Assembly: GCA_026413225.1 (NCBI GenBank)
Contig: CM048552.1
Coordinates: forward strand, 192,668,053-192,732,052
From: Otis tarda
Lineage: Eukaryota; Chordata; Aves; Otidiformes; Otididae
DNA: 64,000 nucleotides
Reading direction: 5' to 3'
Shown: positions 24,301 to 34,385 of the stretch, one piece after another
Numbering within the stretch: the stretch's first letter is position 1
Layout of the letters: the number at the start of each line of letters is the position of its first letter
Notes under the pieces: model-generated
What the model saw: the letters and a program-made list of their open reading frames with translations, nothing else
What the model was told of the DNA's origin: nothing
Database searches by the model: none
Position numbers and translations under genes: made by a program

Positions 24301-24693
24301 GAGGGCGGGAAACGACCGGGGCGCTGGCCGGCACCGGCACCTCGGAGCCGGGGCCGCTGAGGGGAGCCCGCGCTCCAGCCCGCCTCACCAACAAACTTAG
24401 GGGGAAGGGGCACCGCCTGCCTCCCGCCCGCTTCCCCTCACGGGGCGGGACAGAGGGGCGAGGGAGCGGCGGCTCTGGCAACCCCTAAAGCTCTGCAGCT
24501 CTGTCCCGTGCCCTCCTCCCCCTCACCACCTCCGCGGAGGGGCCGAGCGTCCCGGGTCTCCGCCCTTCACCTCGCCATGGTGTCCCGGCCCGGCCCGCGG
24601 CCACTCACCCCGGGTGCGGAGCGGCGGGAGAAGGAAGAGGTGGGTGCACGCAGCTAAAAGGAGCCAGCGGTTGCAGCCGGGCTCCCGAGACAT
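6201..24693 (-). CDS. B3GLCT: B3GLCT (beta-1,3-glucosyltransferase), 5' part: overview of exons 1-4
   Basis: Four minus-strand exons join in phase to give 99 residues. Exon 4 is the anchor: its peptide [20 protein letters not shown] is nearly the same as the human B3GLCT segment as I recall it ([20 protein letters not shown]). Exons 1-3 were placed upstream by consensus splice sites and matching phases (1, 0, 1, 0). The family enzyme sits in the ER lumen and adds glucose from UDP-glucose to O-linked fucose on thrombospondin type 1 repeats (family GT31, the gene of human Peters plus syndrome). Only the signal peptide and the start of the lumenal stem are here; the catalytic half lies beyond the left edge. 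The human protein is 498 residues. HSPH1 lies head to head, about 19.9 kb away start codon to start codon. The N-terminal 60 residues diverge strongly from human, as expected for a signal peptide and linker. Confidence 0.88.
8726..8875. repeat. Perfect 75-bp tandem duplication, two copies
   Basis: Copy 1 is 8,726-8,800 and copy 2 is 8,801-8,875. Both begin gatgttactgctttgatc and end taattaaaataaata, and I see no difference between them. The unit is AT-rich intron sequence. It puts two copies of a 14-residue open-frame peptide in tandem, but this is a chance reading frame, not a gene. Exact identity suggests a recent event or an assembly artefact. Confidence 0.95.
9555..9705 (+). mobile_element. 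Ancient tRNA-derived SINE relic
   Basis: The segment 'ctagccagaggataaagcat', then 'tcacctaggatgcaagaaac' resembles a tRNA-like head with an A box (TAGCCAGAGG). About 50 bases later 'gtagtttgatcctg' resembles a degenerate B box (GGTTCRANTCC). It closes with 'cttaatttctgggctgcaag', like the tail of old amniote tRNA-SINEs that pair their head. The copy is very decayed. I cannot name the subfamily. Confidence 0.5.
12340..12480 (+). mobile_element. Ancient CR1/L3-type LINE 3' relic
   Basis: The run 'acagcctcctgtggcatcaa', then 'tgctgcataaaatacttctg', then 'ttctgctttaaagtgatctc' follows the pattern of an old amniote CR1-type 3' region, as I recall it: CTCCACAACATCCTGTGGCAATGAGTTCC, later GTGAAAAAATACTTCC and TTTTAAATCTG. 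It differs clearly from the young CR1s elsewhere in the window. Boundaries are approximate. Confidence 0.55.
13829..13868 (-). CDS. B3GLCT: B3GLCT coding exon 3 (40-base small exon)
   Basis: A 40-base exon lies between acceptor tttcttctag and donor AGAG|gtaagt. It reads [13 protein letters not shown] plus one base, and that G joins exon 4 to make Glu63. The KS.(R)SG..S pattern parallels human EKSGISRKND just before the conserved block. It enters in phase 0 and leaves in phase 1, so it is needed to bridge exon 2 (phase 0) and exon 4 (which needs one upstream base). It is too short to find by open reading frame alone. Confidence 0.75.
14181..14222. repeat. AT microsatellite with A-run
   Basis: A (TA)n stretch, an A12 run and a second (TA)n stretch lie back to back. 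The arrangement can fold back on itself, since TA repeats pair with TA repeats. Length is likely to vary between individuals. Confidence 0.9.
14726..14830 (+). mobile_element. MIR-type SINE 3' core relic
   Basis: The sequence 'ggtctctccacatgtaaaat', followed by 'ttaccaactgcataaggatg' and 'ttgcatgattta', tracks the MIR 3' core (CAGTTTCCTCATCTGTAAAATGGG, then TACCTACCTCATAGGGTTGTTGTGAGGATTAAA in the consensus I remember, given here in pieces). It then ends with a variant of the 'gtgtttaagaccttcaga' tail seen in bird copies. No tRNA head is visible. Confidence 0.6.
16662..16723 (-). CDS. B3GLCT: B3GLCT coding exon 2
   Basis: This is a 62-base exon with acceptor tttctttcag and donor CAG|gtaata. 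Joined to exon 1 it completes codon 29 as Ala and adds 20 codons, reading [21 protein letters not shown] in two parts (Ala29, then 30-49). It ends in phase 0. The acidic, low-complexity character resembles the human segment after the signal peptide (LASEDTKKEVKQ), but identity is weak. The main support is that both phases fit exons 1 and 3 exactly. Confidence 0.68.
17785..19524 (+). mobile_element. CR1 LINE with large internal deletions
   Basis: It starts in the endonuclease region ([10 protein letters not shown]…GVALYTKN) and jumps near 17,865 to the linker ([17 protein letters not shown]…[12 protein letters not shown]…NNKKGF). It then enters the reverse transcriptase N-terminal part (18,240-18,640). 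At about 18,640-18,665, after an A-run following 'gcacccattttt', it jumps again to the C-terminal part ([14 protein letters not shown]…, near 18,855), so the catalytic RT core with FADD is absent. The 3' end reaches the usual tail CATTCTATGATTC at 19,524. Two open frames (17,732-18,232 and 18,810-19,214) are pieces of it. It cannot make a working enzyme. Confidence 0.9.
19525..20220 (-). mobile_element. CR1 LINE internal fragment, reverse
   Basis: Read on the minus strand it gives the CR1 ORF2 linker ([23 protein letters not shown] in two pieces, near 20,000-20,110). Below that it gives reverse-transcriptase N-terminal remnants ([10 protein letters not shown], then [15 protein letters not shown]) down to about 19,530. 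It is broken by stops and lacks both ends. It abuts the tail of the plus-strand CR1 with no spacer, so one of the two probably inserted into or next to the other. Confidence 0.8.
24609..24693 (-). CDS. B3GLCT: B3GLCT coding exon 1 (signal peptide)
   Basis: The exon encodes residues 1-28 plus the first base of codon 29. It begins [10 protein letters not shown] and continues with a hydrophobic core ([15 protein letters not shown]), which fits a cleaved ER signal peptide. The start chosen is the first ATG in this frame, with A at -3. The donor is GGG|gtgagt. Human exon 1 as I recall it also ends in phase 1 after 23 codons, so exon structure agrees even though the sequence differs. It sits inside a CpG island. 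The residues themselves cannot prove identity; the call rests on position, phase and signal-peptide character. Confidence 0.75.
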
Positions 24694-24936
24694 CTTGGCA
24701 AGGGCCGCCGAGCCGCACCGCGGAGGGGCGAAGTGGGGGGAAGAGGAGGAGGAGGAGAGCGGCACGGTGCGCCCGGCTGCCCGCCTCTGCCGCAGGAGCG
24801 CCGGCGAGCGGCCTCCGACTGGTGTCTGTGCCGCCGCCAGCCCGCCCTCGTCCTCCTCCTCCTCCCCCTCCCCTTCCTCCCCGCCAGGGCCCGGCAGGAC
24901 CGGGCGGCAGCGGCGGGAGGCGGAGCGGGGGCCGCG

Positions 24937-24950
24937 GCGCCCTCTGGTGG
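24937..24950 (-). promoter_or_regulatory. CTCF core motif upstream of B3GLCT
   Basis: The minus strand reads CCACCAGAGGGCGC, which matches every position of the CTCF core consensus CCASYAGRKGGCRS. It is on the same strand as B3GLCT transcription and in the upstream half of the CpG island. The match is seen; binding is inferred. Confidence 0.7.
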
Positions 24951-25079
24951 GCGGCAGCGGGAGAGGCGGCGCCCCACGGCCCCGCGCCTCCCGGTCGGCC
25001 CCGGCCCGCGGCAGCCGCCCTGCGGGGCCCTGCTCTCCCGGGCCGCCGAGCTTTTGGAGTCCTGTACGTAGTCACGGAC

Positions 25080-27067
25080 TAAACGTCCAACCCCAAATAA
25101 CCCTGATAAGCATAACTCTGCACAGCCATGATTGATCATCCAGCATCTGTTACTAAAAACAATGTCCTTAACTCTTAATGCTAAATTACTAACTCCACAG
25201 AAAGTCCTCCAACGAGGCTTTTAGGTTGTCCAATTTGGACAAAAGGTGGTGGTGGGGGGGGAGATGTTACCAGCTTCATAGTTCTCCCCTCACAAATTTA
25301 AGTATTGTCAAGTCAAATGATACCCAGCACTGTGACAGGAACCCGGCCCACAATAACAAGTGGCCTGGTTCACCTCTGAAACAACCCTCACAAACCGTTA
25401 CATCTCCAGGCAGCCATTTCGTAACCAGCCCAACCAGTCAGTGTGCCCTGATCTCACTGACAGCACCTGATGGAGTGTCCAGGTCAGCCACAAACTTACC
25501 GTATTTTTAATCCAGTAAGGCCAACAGCCTGGGACACAACTTTTACCTTTCCTCAAAACTTTGCAGCTTTTAGATCCACTCCACTCTTTTCCTGACAGAT
25601 CAAGCGGTTACAGTAGGGTACCTTAAGTATGCCAGAGAGGTGATTTTGAAGATGAACGCCAATCTTTTCACAGCGATAAACGCTCACTCTCACTGCAAGT
25701 TCAGGCAAGCACATCTATATCACTGTAACTTGGGAGCGGCCCTCACACTTTCCTGTAAAACTATCTCAATAGAAATATACTAGCCAGACTTCGTTGGGGT
25801 ACTAGACTTGCTTTATATATTTGCTACCCACTCCCGCCCCTTATATTGCAGGGGTTGAAGAGAGAGGGAAAATGGGACACAAGCATGAGCAACCACAGCT
25901 TGTTATGTGCCTTACAGAACAACTGCTTGTTGCTGACATTCTCATTCACTAAATAAGTTACTGGCCTTAAGAATCTTTATTCTGAGGCAAATTAAGTAGA
26001 AACTTTCATACTATGTTTCTCTCTGAGCTCATTACCAAGAAAAAAAAATAGTGTGAAGTTATACGTCCATTTCTATACCTGTAACAATATCAAAGGCATT
26101 AATCCTTCTGCATAACACGTGTATCTGCATTTGCTTGTTTTTCTGTATAAGTTTCAGCAGCATTTCCTTCCCTTTCTCCCATTTCTCTGTTCCGTGCTGG
26201 TTTCCATTAAGTATTGACATCACAAAGATCATGCTCACAACAGCTGGGATAAACACAAGACTTTTCGCTTTCAAAATGGTTAAGATATAACCACCTTCAA
26301 ATGTTTCCCCACGCAGCAAGTCAGTAAGGAAAAAAAAAACCAACCAACCTTTTGCTGAGATGTAATCAATGTTTTGGTTTCTCACAAATAAAAGAGAAAT
26401 TTCATTGTAACAACCTCCCTAGAAATAACAGAACTCTACCATGAAACCTGATGTTCTCCAATTGTTCAAAAAATAGCACTTAAGTGTTCTAAATCTTATA
26501 TTCGGGGCTTGGAGGAGGAAGGAGGAAATAAATCTTTTTCTTCAATCCTACTCTACATACAAACTCAGATTGTGTTTGTTTTTCTAACTACCCCACTGAG
26601 AATTTCCTTCTCAGGAAGGATGAAAATAATTAACTTTCTGGTAAGGGACAGACAGGTTCAGAACACCACCAACTTCCTTTCCTTACAGTATTACACATAT
26701 ATTACATTCACAAATAATACAAATGTAGTACTGTGTCCCACCTCTCAGGTTTACAAGGGGGTGCTGAAAATACAAAGAAATCCCGTCAGATACATATACA
26801 TAAGTTATGCATATCAAATTTATTTTGTCCTTGTAGGATATCTTTTACAAATATTAAATACAATTAAACATTTAAACTAATTCTTCATCACAAGTGAAAT
26901 TTTTTGAAGAAAAAACTCAAAAACCCCAGCATTTTTTCTAGAATGGAAAGTAAACCTGGACTTTCTGGAAAAAGAGTAATTAAAATAATAAAGCAAATTA
27001 CTATGTCCTTTGAAATATTTATAATAGCATGTATGCTGCAGCAATTTTGCATCCAAGTTACTACATG
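25080..27067. other. Intergenic stretch, nothing recognised
   Basis: AT-rich sequence with short open frames that resemble no family I know. One minus-strand frame of 108 codons (26,059-26,385) has no start context, splice context or relative that I could identify. Confidence 0.6.
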
Positions 27068-29548
27068 GAGCAGCCTCACGGTCACAAGCCCTGGTCCTCA
27101 TGGGGGACTTCAACCACCCTGACATCTGTTGGAAAGACAACACGGCAGGGCACAGGCAGTCCAGGAGGTTCCTGGAATGCGTGGACGATAACTTCCTCCT
27201 GCAGGCGATAGAGGAGCCCACAAGGAGGGGCGCCATGCTGGACCTTGTGCTCACCAACAGGGAGGGACTGGGGGATGTGAAACTGAAGGACAGCCTTGGC
27301 TGCAGTGACAACGACACGGTGGAGTTCAAGATCCACGGGGCAGCAAGGAAACTACATGGCAAGCTCTCTGCCCTAGACTTCAAGAAGGCAGACTTCGGCC
27401 TCTTCAGGGACCTGATGGGCAAAGTGCCATGGGAGGCGGCCCTGGAGGGAAGAGGGGCCCAGGAAAGTTGCTCCACATTCAAGGAGCACCTCCTCCAAGC
27501 TCAGCAGAGGTGCATCCCAATGAAGAACAAGTCAGGCAAAAAGGCCAGGAGGCCAGCGTGGATGAGCAAGGAGCTCCTGGACAAACTGAAAGTGAAGAAG
27601 AAAGCCTATAGAGGGTGGAAGTGGAGTCAGGTAGCCTGGGAGGACTACAAAGAGGCTGTGCGAGTGGCCAGGGATCGGGTGAGGAAGGCTAAAGCCCTGA
27701 CAGAATTGAATCTGGCCAGGGATATAAAAAGCAACAAGAAAAGCTTCTATAGGTATGTAGGGGACAAAAGAAAGTCCAAGAAGAATGTAGGCCCCCTTCG
27801 GAAGGAAACCCCTGTCCTGGTTACCTGGGACATGGAGAAGGCTGAGGTGCTCAATGACTTTTTTGCCTCAGTCTTCACCGATAAGGGCTCTTGTCTCACC
27901 ACCCAACCTGTGGAAGGCACAAGCAGGGACTGCGGGGATGAAGAACTGCCCAGTGTACTTGAAGAGCAGGTTCGGGAACATCTGAGGAACTTGAAGGTGC
28001 ACAAGTCCATGGGACCTGATGAGATCCATCTGCGGGTCCTGAGGGAACTGGCGGATGAAGTTGCCAAGCCATTGGCCATTGTATTTGAGAAGTCGTGGCA
28101 GTCTGGTGAGGTCCCCGATGACTGGAAGAGAGGGAACATAACCCCCATTTTTAAAAAGGGGAACAAGGAGGACCTGGGCAACTACAGGCCGATCAGCCTC
28201 ACCTCTGTGCCTAGCAAGGTCATGGAGCAGATTCTCCTGGAAACCATGCTAAGGCACATGGAGATAAAGGAGGTGGTTGGTGACAGCCAACATGGCTTCA
28301 CCAAGGGCAGATCGTGCCTGACCAATTTGGTAGCCTTCTGTGACGGGGTGAAAGCATCACTGGACAAAGGACAAGCAACAGATATCATCTACCTGGACTT
28401 GTGCAAAGCATCTGACGCTGTCCCACACGACATCCTTCTCTCTAAACTAGAGAGGCATGGGTTTGATGAATGGACCACTCGGTGGGTAAGGAGGTGGCTG
28501 GATGGCCGCACTCAGAGAGTGGTGGTCAACGGTGCAATGTCCATGTGGAGACCGGTCACGAGTGGCGTCCCTCAGGGGTCCGTGTTGGGCCCGGCCCTGT
28601 TCAACATCTTTGTCAGCGACATGGACAGTGGGATAGAGTGCACCCTCAGCAAGTTCGCCGATGACACCAAGTTGTGTGGTGCCGTCGACATGCTGGAAGG
28701 GAGGGATGCCATCCAGAGGGACCTTGACAGGCTGGAGAGGTGGGCCCAAGCCAACCTCATGAAGTTCAACCAGGCCAAGTGCAAGGTCCTGCACCTGGGT
28801 CGTGGCAATCCCAGGCACAAATACAGGCTGGGCGGAGAATGGATTGAGAGCAGCCCTGAGGAGAAGGACTTGGGAGTGCTGGTCGATGAGAAGCTTAACA
28901 TGAGCCGGCAATGCGCCCTTGCGGCCCAGAAGGCCAACCGCATCCTGGGCTGCATCAAGAGGAGCATGGCCAGCAGGTCGAGGGAGGTGATTCTGCCCCT
29001 CTACTCTGCCCTGGTGAGACCCCACCTGGAGTACTGTGTCCAGTTCTGGAGCCCCCAACACAAGAAGGACATGGACCAGTTGGAGAAGGTCCAGAGGAGG
29101 GCCACGAAGATGATAAAAGGGCTGGAGCACCTCTCGTATGAGGACAGGCTGAGAGAATTGGGGCTGTTCAGCCTGGAGAAGAGGAGGCTCTGGGGAGACC
29201 TGATAGCGGCCTTCCAGTACCTCAAGGGGGCCTACAAGAAAGATGGGGAAAGGCTGTTCAGTAGGGCCTGTTGCAATAGGACGAGGCGTAATGGTTTTAA
29301 AATAGAGGGGGGTAGATTTAGATTGGAAATTAGGAAAAAATTTTTTACGATGCGAGTTATAGAGCACTGGAACAGGTTGCCCAGAAAGGTGGTGGAGGCC
29401 CCATCCCTGGAGACGTTCAAGGCCAGGTTGGATGAGGCTCTGAGCAACCTGATCTAGTTGAGGATGTCCCTGCTTCTTGCAGGGGGGGGTGGACTAGATG
29501 ACCTTTGAAGGTCCCTTCCAACCCTAACCATTCTATGATTCTATGATT
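27068..29548 (+). mobile_element. CR1 LINE, 5' truncated, with a 785-codon open ORF2 frame
   Basis: The copy begins within the endonuclease domain at '…[17 protein letters not shown]' (27,080-27,130). It runs open from 27,100 to the stop at 29,457. In order it has the endonuclease C-terminal part, a basic linker ([20 protein letters not shown]), and reverse transcriptase with [47 protein letters not shown] and FADDTKLCG. It ends with the C-terminal segment and a 3' UTR finishing in ATTCTATGATTCTATGATT. The lack of stops over 2.36 kb marks it as the youngest CR1 here. Two changes stand out: the endonuclease SDH motif reads SDN, and the usual AFD of RT motif A reads ASD. The missing 5' third means it cannot move by itself. 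Confidence 0.95.
27100..29457 (+). pseudogene. CR1 ORF2 partial protein (endonuclease C-terminus plus reverse transcriptase)
   Basis: 785 open codons. Rough layout: endonuclease remainder at residues 1-75, linker at 80-235, reverse transcriptase at about 240-560 with the FADD motif near residue 523, and the C-terminal domain to the end. A full CR1 ORF2 is somewhat under 1,000 residues, so around 200 residues are missing at the N-terminus, including most endonuclease catalytic residues. The RT acidic residues (LD in motif A, FADD in motif C) are present. No promoter of its own is visible and the first ATG is simply internal to the family frame. It is a LINE remnant, not a host gene. Confidence 0.93.
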
Positions 29549-29644
29549 CTAGTGGGGGATGTCCCTGCTCCTTGCAGGAGGGTTGGACTAGATGACCTTT
29601 GAAGGTCCCTTCCAACTCTAAGCATTGTATGATTCTATGATTCT
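29549..29644 (+). mobile_element. Second CR1 3' tail unit directly after the first
   Basis: The last 95 bases of the preceding CR1 (from 'ctagttgaggatgtccctgc', 29,453-29,548) are followed at once by a second version ('ctagtgggggatgtccctgc') ending ATGATTCTATGATTCT at 29,644. The units differ at roughly eight positions, so this is not an exact recent duplication. A very short independent CR1 insertion into the tail, or template switching during insertion, would fit. Confidence 0.85.
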
Positions 29645-32600
29645 ACGTTTTAATTAATAACATTTAGTATTGAATTATAAACTGGGATTATAAGGCCTGT
29701 AGGATTTCCAATGTTGTTTTTTCTTATTGATTTGTAGAAGCTTTGCTGCTTTATTTCAGCTTGGCAACTGGATGTGAGAGATAGAAATGTTTCACCAACT
29801 GAAGATTGCCAGTGATTTGAGTGGGGACAACTTTTCATCCATGATTTTTGTCCTGAAAACACTTTATGTCCATAAGCAGGTAGAGATCAACAGGACCATT
29901 ACACCTTTTCATAGATCCAGTGTCACTATTTTAACCATTTTCATGAATCAAATGGCTACAAGAAGTCAAAGAATCTGCAGTCCCAATGGAGAAATAAGCT
30001 TGAAGATATGGCAAATGTTTATATTTTACGAAGCATAAAGGTAAATTTCCACAATATATACAAACCCTACTTGTATTTCAACCGTGCCATTTGGGGTAAT
30101 GCGTTATTCACTCATTCCTTTACACAAACCAAGGGACAGCCAACCTTTCTAGCCCAGATACTCAGATCGCCATGTCAGGAAAAAGTGAACAGTGGAAGAA
30201 GTTTAGAGACATAAGATGACAACAGAGTCCACTTGAGACTGAGTGGGCCAGCATGTGGTTCAAGGGTGGTTTGCCCTTGTGTGCACACAGCCCAGCAGCG
30301 ATTCAGGATACTCTGCTGGCTCTGACCTCTGTTCCCACAGAAGGACTATAACATGGGAGAAGAATAGAGACATTACGAACCAGACACAATGGTAATTACT
30401 GAGTTAGAGAACTTGACTGGAACTACTTTGTTGTATTAGACATTTGAAAAATGTTTAACTAATCCAGGAACAACAGTGTACTCATACGGTTTCTTGCAAA
30501 GGATGAGGTGGAAAGGCCTTTTCGGCAAAGAGACAGGCCTGATAATCACACAAGTTGAGATCTGCTCCAGCTCTTCCTCAGGCTACTGCAGTTCGACCTC
30601 TCCATCCTACTTAGCAAGATACATACGCAGGGGCATAACTTTGAGCTATGACTAATCCTGTGGGAATCAGCAAAACCAATCCAAATTAGTTCAGAATCAC
30701 ACAAATACATTTTGAAGCACAACATGCATCTGGAGCCAGAGTTTCTCAGCTTCCAGCTACTCAAGACAGTAATTCAATGACAGTTCCATGCCACTAGCAT
30801 CACAATGTCCAGCTAATACCCTGGGAGTACATCTAAGTTTGTCAAATGCTAGGCAGTGAGCTTAAGCATGGGAGCTCTGACAGTCTGCATTGCTCAGCTC
30901 TTAACTATGCTCCCGTGTCACATTTGGACCACTCTAAATAGCTCTCCTCGGGAGAAATCTGCAGTAGTGGGGAAAGCCCTGAGCACTGTAGACATGACTT
31001 GGTCAGTGCCCCTTGCTCCATCTCATTCAGAAGGATTGATATAGTTGCAGTATCGGAGCACACGCACGCTGCAAGCCTGACAACCAAACCACTGAGGGAG
31101 GTAAGCGCTCCCTGTGGTAGCCCTCAGCGTAGTCTGAGTTTAGTCTCTCTCTGTCCTGGGTTAACCAGGGAAGCACTTGCTCTTAATTAAAATTTGAGGA
31201 CTCCATCCTGAAGCGAGTCTTAGGGCACTCAATCAAAGCTTTACAGAGAATTGGTCTGGGGCTGTAGCAGAGAGTCCTGGGGACAGAGTTCAGCCAAGCA
31301 ATTTCTCATGATGGAGGCCGCCGTTATTAGATTACACACTCTTTAGAAAAGACCTAGAAAAACATTGGGCGTGAAGTGATCAGTCACAGATTCTTAGAAG
31401 GTTGTAAAGGTGGATCACAGACAATATCTTTCCTATGGGGCAAATAATGCCTGCTTAACAGCTCCCCTCTCCCATCTGGCACAGAAAACACCGAAAATAC
31501 CTATGTGGCGCATTTTCTGGAGCTCATAATAGGATTGTCCAAGAGACAGAGGATATACACTCGGGGGAGGGGGGAGGACACAGGCATTTCAGCATCTTTG
31601 AACCATTGCAGACTAAGCTGTGGATGAGGAACTGGACATCTATAAAATCGTGGAACTTGACACAGATCCCCAGAGTGCTCTAAAACAGCCACGTAGATGT
31701 CAGTGCTTCAATCTCCCTTATAGACCACACTTTGAAATTTCTCATTGGACCATTCTCATAGGCATCACGGAAAATTTGTTGACACTGAACTGCCAAGATT
31801 CCAGGTGTGGCTTACCTTCTGGAATGCTTAATTTCAAACAGCAGAAAGAAAACCTAAAATGGTTATGCTTATTATTCAGGTAGCATAAAGAATATAATCT
31901 ATAGCTTCAGCTTTGTCAAGTTCGTATTTCTTAAACTTGTGGTTTAAAACACACAGTAGCGGCAAACCAACAGTCTGTGGGAGAGATACAAGCTGGGAAT
32001 CCAGAATCCTTTGGAAGGTGAACCTAGGAACTAAATTTCCTTCCTCTCTCCTTCCCCCCTACCCTGCTTGAAACCTTTCCCACTTCTTTTCCTCCACTTC
32101 AGTCAATAACTTGGCTATCACTCCTTCCCACAGGATCATAGTTCAGTTGCAGAATCTGATTCTTCTTCTTTCTTGCCATATTGGTTCAGACATTAAATTT
32201 CACTGACTAGATCTTAGAACGTCCTCAGATGTCCTCTACAGTTCTTTATTTTCCCTGCAAGAGTCACTATGTTGGCTTTAGTCACTCTGCACTTCTAAAT
32301 TTCTGCCTCCTCTTTGGCTTTGTTCTAACTACTACTAATTTATCAAAAAAAAACCTACTACAACATTATCCAATCTACCTGAAAATTACTATACTAAGCT
32401 ATCATATCAGAGAAGCAATTCAGACTGTCAGAGTCCTGTGGAAAGCACCTTATTATCCCTAAGTTAGTATTAATATTTTGTAATGTTCAACAATGTGTAA
32501 TTATAAAGTTTTTCTATTCTACTTTTGGAAGCTCGGTGTTGTCTCCAATTTTACTTCATGAGATTACTTTTAAAATAAAATAATTTGATTATAAATTTAT

Positions 32601-34385
32601 CTAGGTTCAGAACTGACTTAAATTATTTAATCCCACATGATATTGGCAGGAAGATTCAGTTATGAATTCTTTTCAGTACAACATTACTGAAAAGCTATAT
32701 TATAAACTCTTTTCAGAATCAGTATCTGCAGACAAATAGCTGCCAGGTTTAAACTAAGGGGAAAATGCATTATTTTGATTTCTTGCAACTGTTAGGTGAT
32801 GAGAGGAAGATAATTTATGCTTCTGCCTTTGTACTGCACACAGTCAAGGAGAAACAAGGGTAATGCTTCCACGGGCAGATAGAGAGGACTGAAGCTTTCC
32901 AGTCCTGATTACAAGCCAAGGGCATGGTGCCCACTCCTTCGGTGAAATGAACAGCTTGCTTAAAAGAACTGTCAGACTTGATACTCTTTCCTGTTTTATC
33001 TCCTGCTGCTTCCATCTGACACGGAATTGCCTCTACCAAGCATATCTGAGCTCTTTATATTTTCCCTGCTTAAGTGCAGCTATTTGAAAATAAAAAACAT
33101 TAATCCTAAACTGCCTGATAGTGTCTTTTATCAATTTATGAAAATATTGCCTTGTCAACTCAGAGTCAAAGTACAGATGAACATCACAGGATTTACCTGA
33201 GTAAAACCACGTAGGAACAGAATGCTGCCATACATTTTAAAAAGCTTAGTGGCCATATTGACTATTTTCCCCTGCTTCTATTCCTACAAGAGAAGAAGTA
33301 GTGGTATGAAGAATCACCTACGCTTCTCCGTTGTGTCCTACACTGTGTGGCAGGGAGAAAAACAGATGAACTGCTGAAGGAACACTGGAGTGGACAGTCA
33401 AATAATGTCCTCTGAATTTGTCTCTACCTTTTCTGCTGTTTTGATGGGCTGTAAATAATGTGATCACTCAAGCGTTAACTAACCTGCATCAGCTGTTAGG
33501 ATTACTGCCTCAAGATGTCTTATGTCTCACAAACAGCTTCCACGTATTTTGTTTTACCCTATTACAGCTGCACTGTAAACTATGACAGTTCAAGAACAAA
33601 CTCAAAAGTTGTTATGACATCCCAATTTGGCAGGAAAAAAAAAAAAATCTTGGGAGTCACAGTAACATCCAGAGATGTTCAAACGGCGTGTGACATCTGA
33701 ACTAGGTTCGAGATCCTGGAAAAATCCATCCTGTAAGATGGTGACACCAAAGACTTAGGAGTACGTCTGTCTTACAGCTTTTAATGCCAGTAACCCCAAG
33801 AAGTGCAAGGGGTTTATACCTAAATGAGAACACTCTACACTCTAAGGAATGGCAGGAACATAATAGCTAGTTTCTTCATCTGAGGTAGCGCTCTTGTGAA
33901 AAACCTTGAGTGTGCATAATAATCATGTCCCTGAACGACCAGGGTTGGAAAAGCCCCACTAGCCGGTAGGCCTCTGAATTTTATTTTAATATAACTAGAT
34001 TAGGCATAGTTTTCTCATTTTGTCATCTGTGTCTCCATAAACTTTTGTAGCTATGTTATGTATCATAAATATTTGGTTCTTATCTTAATGACACTCGAGA
34101 GAAATCTCATCTCTAGTTGAGATACATCCCAGCACATACAGTTGCACAGACTGATTAACAGAGGGGATGTATCTTGACAGATCAACTTCTCACAGTCATC
34201 ATCAGCCAGAAACATTTTATGATGTAGACAGGAGGGAGTCCAAACCTCATAGATCCCAAAAAAGCTTCTGACAATGGTGTCATAAGTGTTACATTGTGCC
34301 CTGATACCTGAAGCTACCTGATACAGAGTGAATAAAATACAGCAGTTGCCTTCACACCAACAACTCTGGACTATACAGGCAGCTG
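29645..34385. other. Intergenic stretch, nothing recognised
   Basis: Nearly 4.7 kb of AT-rich sequence. Short open frames occur on both strands, none longer than about 90 codons and none with recognisable motifs. Two slightly GC-richer patches (30.2-31.3 and 33.7-34.3 kb) may be old repeats, but I could not assign them. Confidence 0.55.

Larger units (their letters stand above)
16724..24608 (-). other. B3GLCT: B3GLCT intron 1
   Basis: A 7.9 kb intron. It holds a deleted CR1 copy on the plus strand (about 17,785-19,524) followed directly by a minus-strand CR1 fragment (19,525 to about 20,220). The stretch 20,230-24,160 shows nothing I can name beyond A-runs. The last 440 bases next to exon 1 are part of the CpG island. 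Confidence 0.7.
24170..25075 (-). promoter_or_regulatory. B3GLCT: CpG island and promoter region of B3GLCT
   Basis: GC content and CpG density jump sharply here from AT-rich surroundings, with many CCGCC/GGCGG runs, and exon 1 lies in the middle. No TATA box is visible, as usual for housekeeping-type CpG promoters. A perfect CTCF core lies about 245 bases upstream of the start codon. Several long open frames on both strands in this block come from the lack of AT-rich stops and are not genes. Confidence 0.85.

Noticed and set aside
23675-25139. Several open frames of 80-240 codons on both strands
   Set aside because: They sit in the B3GLCT CpG island, where stops are rare. Their Pro/Arg/Gly/Ala content is what GC-rich DNA gives by chance.
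26059-26385. 108-codon minus-strand frame with a hydrophobic stretch
   Set aside because: No relative recognised, no promoter, no splice context. Chance remains the best explanation, although I could not test it.
28447-29367. 306-codon minus-strand frame
   Set aside because: It is the antisense shadow of the CR1 ORF2.
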